Source: Rhizomys pruinosus (lineage: Eukaryota > Chordata > Mammalia > Rodentia > Spalacidae). From it: a DNA stretch of 64,000 nucleotides. Shown one piece after another: positions 57,916-64,000 of this stretch (position 1 is the first letter of the stretch; each line of letters starts with the position of its first letter). The notes beneath the pieces are model-generated. The model was not told the DNA's origin, did not search any database, and saw nothing but the letters and a program-made list of their open reading frames with translations. Location: assembly GCA_009823505.1 (NCBI GenBank), contig VZQC01000610.1, positions 3,731,812 to 3,795,811 on the forward strand. Reading direction: 5' to 3'. The position numbers were made by a program, and so were the translations under genes.

Positions 57916-58456
57916 ATGACTCACCTATCAACATGGAACCTGACAAAGGCTGAGACACCCAGGAAGGATGCTCAGCAGCAATAGCAATATACCAGCCTGG
58001 GCTTTCACAGTTTTTCCTGAGTATTTGTCAACTAAGTCAGTCCTCCAGGCCCTCCCTCATTGTCTCACAAAGGACAGCTCTTGACATGGTGACAACACAC
58101 ACCACAGATGAAAGTGGAAATAGACACTTCCACAGTTGTGATCAGTAGGACAGATGGGATCATAATATTTTATGATGGCCAACAGACACACCTCCCCCTG
58201 TGAATATACAAAGCTGCTGAGAGTGGAGTTCTTTCCTCCAGTGACCAGGACAGTCCCAGGTCAGGCTCCAGTGCCTTCTGGGAAAGCCAAACCCATGAGC
58301 ACATACAGGCACTCCACACAGCTGGCACCAACGCTGGGACTCAGAGGTGAAGGGGCATGTGTTGACCCATCTGGGGGAGTCCTGCTGAGGAGGGAAGGTC
58401 ACAGAAGCAGTAGCTGGGACTTACCTCACCTGGATGGCTCAAGGTCAATGTGTCCT

Positions 58457-58568
58457 TTTTTTTTTATTATTTTGAGATAGGGTCATCCTGTAGCCCCAGA
58501 TGGCCTCGACCTCACAGAGATGTACCTGCGTCTGCTGGGATTAAAGGCATGCACCACTGTGCCCAGCA
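58457..58568 (-). mobile_element. B1 SINE, internally deleted
   Basis: TTTGAGATAGGGTCATCCTG TAGCCCCAG, CTCACAGAGATGTACCTGCG, GCTGGGATTAAAGGCATGCA CCAC. The central part is missing. Confidence 0.85.
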
Positions 58569-60212
58569 AGGTGGCCCTTTTTAAGAGGTACTCAGAGGCA
58601 GCACTCTTGAAATTTAGGTCAGGGACATTGGGAAGGAAGATGCTGACCTGTAACATCAAGGGACAGCCTGAGACCCTGGGTTTCTTTTGTTGCCCAGTAC
58701 TACTGGGGACAGAACCTATAGCCTTGAGCATGTCACCACTGAGTGACAGCCCTAGCCCTTTGCCCTGAATTTCTCTGAAACGTACTGCTGAAAGTGTTGC
58801 ATGATATGATACTACTAACAAAATTCATTTCTCAAATGGTTTATGGGCTTGGAAGTGAAATTTAAATGCCTAGAAGGTCTAACGCTGTCCTCCTCCTCTG
58901 GATACCAGAGGCAGCTGAGACTGTACATGGCACCTCCTTCAGCACCTGGTTCACACATGCTCTTCCAGCCTCTTGACTGTGAGGCTGCAGCATGGCTGCT
59001 GAGAATGCTGGCTGTGGGTCTCTCCACCCAGGAAGCAGCAAGTTAAATCCCGACCCCATCACTGTGCAGCCATCTGGCCCTGAGCTTGTTCTTGTCTGCT
59101 CCATGCCTCCTTCTGACTTCTCAGTCTAGGAACAGCACCTCCACCCCCAATCCCACCCTAGCTGTTCACTGAGCACTTAGAACAGGAAGCCTCAGCACTA
59201 GCTGCTCTTTGCCCTGGTTTATGGCAAAGAACATAGGCTTAGAAAGAGGCAGTATTTACTCAGAGCAAACAGTGGGTCACCCACACACTAGAACTGTAGT
59301 GGTGTCAAAGCCCGAGCATCACTTCCTGGAAGAGGCAGGGAGCACAGCTGTCACAGAGCACAAAGCTACCTGGAGGCCAAGCTATCCTGAGGCAAGTGGA
59401 TTTCTGCCACCCCGCTCTCCTCTGTATGTTCTAGACTCCCAGCCATGACTCTAATGAAACATCTTCCTTAACTTTTCTCTGCCTTGAACCTCGGTGAAGA
59501 CTTAGTTGGGGAGGGTATCAGGGCTCTGCAAGCTCAATGCCCTCACCTTCTGCCAAGATAACTACTGCACTGTGTTGAGCAGTGTCCCTAGCCATTCCTA
59601 GCATGGCAACCAGACCCTTCCCTTCACCACACATAGCCAAGTGTCCTCTAGAGAAGGAGACCACCTGAGAGGCCAGTCTCCCCTGGAATGAACTTGGCAG
59701 GTGCCCTCCCTCTGCCACCACACACCTGTTTTCCTGTGACCCTCACAGTGAGCTATAGGAGCAACTTGTGTTACATTTGCCCACAGAAAACAGAAACCTG
59801 CTTCTGAAAGGGCAGTCGCCAAATCAACCATTAGGACCTGGAATATCTCATCCCACCCAGCACCCACAGGGCGAGTTCCTTAAAGACACAATAAGGGAGG
59901 ACTCATGCTATACCTCCACATTTGTACATTGAGGTCCCCACCTCAGGACCTCCACATGTGGCATTATTGGAGACAGGCTGATGGCGGATGTCATGAATTT
60001 AGAATGAGGCCACATCAGTGATGCCCTGCAGTTGTGTACCTGCCATCCTTATTAAAGGGGACAATTTGAACACAGAAGGACACACCAGGAGGGGACCGTG
60101 TGGGGACTGAAGGGGTGATCTAGGTGACAATCTGCAACCTAAGCATCTCCCAAGATTGTTAGCCACTACCAATGCCAAGATTGAGGGGCCTGGGGCCCAT
60201 GTTCTTGAAGGC

Positions 60213-60545
60213 TGTATTAGTTACTTTTGTGTTGCTGTGACAAATAGCTGACAGAAGCAATGCAAAGGAGGATGGGTTCACTCTGGCTCACAGTCTGAGA
60301 GGGTCGAGGCTATTATGGTGGGAAGGTGTGGCAGCATTCACAGCACCTGGTTATGAAGGGACACCTGCTCACACGGTCGTAGACATGCAGACAGCAATAG
60401 ACAGGAGTTGGGCTGGGCAAACCTTCAAAAGCCTGTCCCTAATGTCTGACCTCTACTAGTAAGGATCCACCAAAGACTCCACAGCCTTTAAAGTAGTGTC
60501 ACCCCATGGAGGGGGAGAGGCTCATGAACCCTCATACTAACATAG
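60213..60545 (-). mobile_element. LTR-like rodent element, reverse orientation
   Basis: GTATTAGTTACTTTTGTGTT GCTGTGACAAATAGC is the reverse complement of the family 3' end (compare 45260-45316). It lies next to an L1 3' fragment. Confidence 0.55.
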
Positions 60546-60554
60546 AATCTGTAG

Positions 60555-60768
60555 GCATTGGCTGCTGGGAAAGGAGAAACAGTTTTCTTTAAGGGTGTGG
60601 CCCCTAGCATACCCCAGTGGATGGTCCCACACCCATACAAACCAGAAGTGGTGGGAGGGGTTGAGGGGGTGAGAGTGGATCTAGGAGACTTAGGGAAGGG
60701 TGGGGAGGAATATGATCAAAACAGTTTGTATGAAATTCCCAAATAATTAATAAAAGTATTATATTTTT
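60555..60768 (+). mobile_element. L1 (Lx-like) 3' UTR fragment
   Basis: GCTGGGAAAGGAGAAACAGT TTTCTTTAAGGGTGTGG and TATGAAATTCCCAAATAATT AATAAAAG follow the older murine L1 3' UTR pattern. 5' truncated. Confidence 0.65.
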
Positions 60769-60997
60769 TAAAACAACATCACCTGTTGGAGACCAAGTCT
60801 GTGAGGTCTCTATGTTGAGCCTAGGGCTGACCTGGTCTGCATAGTCAGCCATGATAATTCTAATGAATCAGATGCAGAATCAGATTATCATAACCCCAGA
60901 TAGCCAGAGAATGTGTGGACACCAGGTAGCATCAAAGTGTACTCAAGTCCCATTACCTAGGTAAACAGTGGACACTCATTCAGCAGAATAAGAAGAC

Positions 60998-61137
60998 AGG
61001 TCAGCAAGATGGCTTGGCAGGTTAAAGGGGCTTGCCACAAAGCCTGATGACCGGAGTTCAATCCCTAGGATGCACATAGTGGAAGGATAGAGCCAATTTC
61101 TGTAAGTTGCTGCCAGACTCTACAGATACACCATACC
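60998..61137 (+). mobile_element. B3 SINE
   Basis: CAGCAAGATGGCTTGGCAGG ... CAAAGCCTGATGACCGGAGT TCAATCCC, passing into the compound microsatellite that follows. Confidence 0.8.
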
Positions 61138-61145
61138 TCACACAG

Positions 61146-61179
<34 letters not shown>

Positions 61180-61199
61180 ACACACACATACACCATACA

Positions 61200-61269
<70 letters not shown>

Positions 61270-61272
61270 CTT
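61138..61272. repeat. compound microsatellite (CA)n-(CT)n-(TA)n-(T)n
   Basis: CA units to about 61195, CT units 61201-61231, TA units to about 61253, then about 18 T. Each block is nearly pure. Confidence 0.95.
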
Positions 61273-62874
61273 TATTTCTTTATTAAAAAAGAAAAGGAGA
61301 TGGTCCAAAGGTTTGATGCACCTTTTGTTTAAGACCTCATGCCCCCTGTCTCCTAACACCTTGTCCTCCACATCTACTAACAAGCCCAGTCTCTGGTCTC
61401 CTGATCCAAGGAAGAGCTTAACTTTACCTGATTTTATCTTAATATTTTTTCTAACAATTATAATAATACTAGATCAGTGTAAAAAAATTAAAGTACAGAA
61501 AAGCACAAAGAAGATAACTGAAAAAAACTATCCAGCTGCAAATCCCAGAGCAGGCCAGCCTTCGGGAATGGGCCAGCCTTCAGGAATGGCGAGCTTATAC
61601 TTTCTATTTTCTTCCATCTGTCAGATTCACACTTGAGCTGGAGTTGTGTGGATTCTACAGAGCTTCATCTTTGTACAAGAGCATCCAAGTGCCGTGAGGG
61701 AATGAAGCGAGTGGAGGTGCTGGACGCCCTGGGACTACCCTCAAGGTGTTCATACAGCTTCAAGCCTCATCTCTCCTCCCCTGCAAAGAGCATGGCCAAC
61801 ACTAAGAGCTAAGAATTCTGCCCTCCCTGCACAGAAGCAACCAAGAAAATGGCAGATGCCTAAAAACACACAGAGCTCTGCTGAGCAGGACAGGACAGAA
61901 CAGGAAAGTGACATCCATAACAAGCATGTGTCCTCTCCACTAAGAGAAACTGTCTATATATGACAGCTTGTCATAACTCTTCAGCCACTTTCAATCTGGA
62001 AGAAAATGTGAAAGACAGAGAAAACCACAAAGCTTGCATAGACTCCCTGTGCACAGCATACAATCCAAGCAGAAGTCTGCGTGCAGTCCCACATCCACTC
62101 TATTCCCTTCCTCCTTTGCTCTGAAGATGAAACCAAAAGCTGGCAGCTCATTGTGCTTTGTACACTTACTGCTAGAGCATGCCATATGGGCTGGGTCTTC
62201 TCCTAAGGGACTTGGTGAGTCCACAGTACATGGACACAGGGCCCACTCCGCCAGCTCATACTGTCAGCATCTTTTAAAGCTGTCTACGGGGTGCTTCCAT
62301 GGATTACTGATTTGTCAAGTTCCTGGTACATGATCTTCTCCACACCTGGCTTGTCCTCAGTGGAACACCAAGTGGCTGCTCCAACTCAGGGTCTGGTTAT
62401 TAACCTGAACAAGGCACTAAATGGTCTCAGAAATGTGGCCTGTTCTGACCACAGTGTGAACTGAGGGTCCACTAAATTCTAAGTATGGGGCAGAACCAGA
62501 TCAGCCTCGGTCCCTGTGGGATGGCAGCAAGCCCCAGCCAATCAAGATGGACACATCACAGCAAGAATCAAGTTTCCCCAGGCTGTGAAGGCAACAGAGG
62601 CAGGAGGCCAATTATCACCCTAGCATGCCATGCAGACAGACCCAGGGATAAACGCACTCCCATAACCCTCCAGAGCAAAAACGGGAGGAGAGCCATGCTC
62701 CCAGTAATGAATACACATATTCTATATTCTGTATCTACTGTGACAGACCCTGCTACAGCAGGCTCCTCTATACAAAGCCATCATCTGAAATTGTCTGCGC
62801 ATCTGCATCTACTGGGCACCACATTGGAGCAAAGGCCCTGTCATCACTGTGTAGGAGATATCAGTATTGGGGCT

Positions 62875-62887
62875 GGGGGGGGGGGGG
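62875..62887. repeat. (G)13 homopolymer
   Basis: Thirteen guanines after GGGGCT. Length is assembly-sensitive. Confidence 0.9.
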
Positions 62888-63689
62888 ACAAAGAGAAGAC
62901 TGCAAAATCCAAGCAGCTCAGGGAGACAGAATGGGCTACTTAGCAATGGCTGCCCTGTGTCAGCCTGTACCAACTACTGAGGGGCAGCCACCAGCATCTC
63001 TTTCTGGCCCGGGGTTCACTGGAGTCTGGTGGTTGAAAATGACTCTGGTCAAGACTTTTTGCCTTGATAATGAATGGCACATGCCATGGACCTGAAAACC
63101 ATATCTTCCTCCCCCAGATGACAGCTCACCAGGACACCATACCATTAGATGGAAGAGGAGAGAGACAGAGAAGGAGCCCAAGGAGTTCTGCAGGGAGGAA
63201 GCATGCTACAGACAGAAGCTGTGGGTGATGACATGGAGTGAGGACAGGCTAGAGGACAGTGAGATGCTGGTGTGGCTAGGCTGGACCAGCCAGGGGTAGA
63301 GCATGCACGGAAAGCTGCCAACGGTGGGTCCTGTGGACAGTGATAAGAACCTTGGATTTTATTCTGGGTGTGAGCTGTCTCTGAGCTATCTGACCCTTTT
63401 AATGCAGACTTGCATAACACAGAGCCAAAGCAAAGAGACAAAGGGAAGAGGAGAAAGACGAAGGGAGAACGAGCCAGCAGGTGACGGTAGCAGGCAGCTT
63501 CATGCCCGGGGCAAGAACATTGCACCCCCACCCACCCACAAAGGAAACCGCTCAGATACTATCAAGGACCTACTATGAACTGCAGCTTCTATACCCCTAG
63601 AATCTGTGGTCTCAGTAGATTGTTCCCAGCCCTGGAAGTCCCGGCCCTGCAGTAGCATCTCTGGAACAGCGTGGGGTGGAGGCGTTTAC

Positions 63690-63830
63690 CTTCTCCATTA
63701 GGAGCAGATGGCGCCTGGGGGTGCATGTGCCTGCACTTGCTCATATGAAACCAAAGCAATCACCCAAAAAAAGCGAATCAAGTCAGACAGAGTGGGCCTT
63801 CTGCCCAAGAGTCCCACTGGGCCTGCAAAG
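63690..63830 (-). other. candidate 5' exon of RIMBP2 transcript
   Basis: This is a 141-bp minus-strand interval between a strong acceptor-like site (TTAATTCTCCTCTCCGCAG| before 63830) and a good donor (GAGAAG|GTAAAC after 63690). It has stops in all frames upstream and so would be mainly untranslated. Its last nine bases are ATG GAG AAG (63698-63690). If spliced to 24513 they are in phase with the first frame of that exon (MEK then VKAEH...), giving a short upstream frame that ends at 24445. A second ATG (in ACATGCACC) would also end soon after the junction. This rests on splice-site appearance and phase only. It could be a chance pair of splice-like sites. Confidence 0.3.
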
Positions 63831-64000
63831 CTGCGGAGAGGAGAATTAAGACAAGGTGCTGGCAGGGCGGGAGGGTGGCGCTAGCTCTTTAGCACAAGCT
63901 GCTGGAAGCAGCAGCCGGAGCCGCCTAGGCATATGTGGGCGCCACATGCCATAAATGAAGCCCTGAATCCTGAATGCGTCACACCAGGAGAGAGATTACA
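63831..64000. other. repeat-free sequence at window end, moderately GC-rich
   Basis: No SINE or simple repeat is visible. It contains GC-rich motifs and a TGACGCA element (minus strand) resembling a CRE/AP-1 site. It lies just upstream of the candidate 5' exon in the direction of RIMBP2 transcription. It could be part of a regulatory region, but nothing in the sequence proves this. Confidence 0.2.

Larger units (their letters stand above)
24514..63689 (-). other. long intron or upstream region of RIMBP2
   Basis: If the exon at 63690-63830 is real this is a 39-kb intron; otherwise it is upstream intron or promoter-distal DNA. Unique-looking stretches above 300 bases are about 24514-25170, 25215-26085, 26612-27215, 27990-28510, 29080-29500, 30014-31130, 31202-32104, 32400-33325, 34018-35330, 36341-37310, 38036-38775, 39257-40445, 41150-41990, 42410-43260, 43420-44090, 46104-46810, 47015-48045, 49185-49795, 50360-51060, 54373-54975, 55906-57295, 57770-58455, 58570-60210 and 61273-63689. 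I recognise no gene in them, only scattered MIR-like pieces. Confidence 0.5.

Overview
The window is rodent nuclear DNA, almost all of it intronic. It is full of muroid SINEs (B1, B2, B3, B4/RSINE1-type), young-looking L1 copies, LTR-like solo elements, older MIR/L1M fragments and long (CA)n, (GGAA)n and (AAAT)n microsatellites. No bacterial, viral or plasmid gene is present. The B2 copies have a 3' half unlike the mouse and rat B2 I know, and some carry an internal 17-bp duplication. This suggests a muroid outside Mus/Rattus; I cannot name the species.

One protein-coding gene is supported, on the minus strand: RIMBP2 (RIM-binding protein 2, presynaptic active zone). A 35-codon exon at 2112-2216 has perfect splice sites and carries the methionine (2213-2211) at which the usual RIMBP2 protein starts. 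The preceding exon is at 24392-24513. Its last 20 codons run in frame into the 2112-2216 exon and continue the coiled coil. Its first 22 codons also resemble the coiled coil of the paralogue TSPOAP1 (RIM-BP1), but in a frame one base out. The exon is 122 bp where 123 (41 codons) would be expected. A possible more 5' exon (63690-63830) has good splice sites and ends in an ATG that would be in frame with the first of these two frames. The gene therefore appears to be represented here by leader and first-coding exons, with introns of about 22 kb and up to 39 kb. Later exons lie to the left of position 1.

Layout: 1-2111 holds a 45-bp minisatellite and an ~880-bp CA/TG tract that begins 12 bp inside the intron, past the 5' splice site of the 2112 exon. 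2217-24391 is intron with SINEs, a near full-length dead L1 (about 7575-13430), a 19-bp minisatellite and LTR-like elements. 24514-63689 is intron (or upstream sequence) with local duplications at 26-29 kb, a 34-bp-arm palindrome at 26.1 kb, a tandem B2 pair, several SINE-in-SINE nests, two well-formed LTR-like elements, and a 5'-inverted L1 at 51.3-54.4 kb containing an unrelated polyadenylated segment. 61273-64000 is mostly unique.

There is no operon-like gene cooperation. The main biological points are the RIMBP2 exon structure and the retrotransposition records. Long apparent open frames in the tandem repeats are artefacts of repeat periodicity.
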